A program made the translations under genes and the position numbers. The notes below the pieces were generated by a model. It was not told where the DNA came from. It searched no databases and saw only the letters and a list, made by a program, of their open reading frames with translations. A stretch of DNA of 5,928 bases from Bacteroidota bacterium (GTDB lineage: Bacteria; Bacteroidota; Bacteroidia; Bacteroidales; VadinHA17): NCBI GenBank assembly GCA_030628785.1, contig DAOVQI010000226.1:1-5928 (forward strand), in the 5' to 3' direction. This document shows positions 5,641 through 5,928 of this stretch, one piece after another (within the stretch, counting starts at the first letter, position 1; each line of letters opens with the position of its first letter).

Positions 5641-5928
5641 TTGATAAGGAATATACCGTTACCTTCGGTGCAAATATCCGGCAGCTAATTCGGAGATCAG
5701 AAAAACATCACAATAATTATTTAGCAAGGCTTGAGTAAAGCGAATCTTTTGGTTATTTTCACATAAAAAAGTAAGAACATAGCTTCGCAAATTGATTAAA
5801 AAAGGGAATTAAGAACAGAACTTTGTAAACTAATTGAAAAACAGTAGATATGAAAGTTCAAAGGTCAATCCCGATAGCTATCGGGACAAAATCCAAAATA
5901 AATCCCAACTTTAAAATCCAAAAAACTA
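5641..5928. other. AT-rich non-coding tail of the window
   Basis: No convincing gene follows the rhamnosidase-like gene. A short frame opens at ATG 5850 and stays open to the edge, but it consists of palindrome and A-rich filler and shows no protein-like character. No strong terminator is seen directly after the stop codon: the only candidate (ACCG 5655-5658 with CGGT 5666-5669) is a 4-bp stem with no T-run. The last ~80 bases are of the CCAAA/CAAAT style also seen at 608-675. Confidence 0.65.
5869..5886. repeat. Perfect 18-bp palindrome TCCCGATAGCTATCGGGA
   Basis: The sequence equals its own reverse complement over all 18 bases. It sits in A-rich filler after the rhamnosidase-like gene. As RNA it would give at most a 7-bp stem with a tight 4-base loop and no T-run, so it is not a typical terminator. 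From general familiarity, such GATAGCTATC-cored palindromes recur between genes in Bacteroidota, which suggests a dispersed palindromic repeat. A regulator-binding site is the alternative. Confidence 0.75.

Noticed and set aside
5850..5928. Start of a new gene at ATG 5850
   Set aside because: The open frame is only 26 codons to the edge. It passes through a perfect palindrome and low-complexity A-rich filler with no recognisable protein features.

Overview
The window looks like a chromosomal piece of a Bacteroidota organism, most likely a free-living polysaccharide degrader of the Marinilabiliales/Bacteroidales type (inference). The reasons are the AT-rich intergenic DNA, the lack of Shine-Dalgarno sequences before any start, the exported carbohydrate-active proteins, and intergenic DNA full of short palindromes and 'CCAAA/CAAAT' tracts of a kind familiar from that phylum.

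Layout: (1) bases 1-471 hold the 3' end of an SMP-30/gluconolactonase-like gene that enters from the left edge. (2) Bases 472-955 are non-coding and unusually structured. A ~105-bp direct repeat occurs twice. One copy is interrupted by a 32-bp GC-rich insertion that forms an imperfect palindrome. Around them are arrays of a 7-bp unit, A(G/A)TCNNC, on both strands. (3) Bases 956-2989 encode a secreted two-domain alpha/beta-hydrolase of the acetylxylan-esterase-like type, with an intact N-terminal catalytic triad and an apparently dead C-terminal hydrolase-like half. (4) Bases 2990-3066 are a short spacer with two small hairpins. (5) Bases 3067-5640 encode a predicted lipoprotein of the GH78 alpha-L-rhamnosidase type, with a non-canonical catalytic-acid motif and a C-terminal Fn3_assoc/chitobiase-C-like module. 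(6) Bases 5641-5928 are AT-rich non-coding DNA ending in a perfect 18-bp palindrome.

All three genes lie on the + strand. A sugar-lactonase-like protein, an exported esterase and a rhamnosidase-like lipoprotein together suggest a locus for removing ester groups and terminal rhamnose (or a related sugar) from an acylated polysaccharide or glycoside, such as a pectic rhamnogalacturonan. The substrate is inference: no SusC/SusD pair, sensor or transporter is visible here. The esterase and rhamnosidase genes are close enough (77 bp) to be co-transcribed. The lactonase gene is separated from them by the repeat region and may be a different transcription unit.

I found no convincing new defence, RNA or mobile system. 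The observation most worth following is the intergenic repeat block: an unoccupied and an occupied version of the same repeat lie side by side, and the insertion falls exactly at a heptamer boundary.
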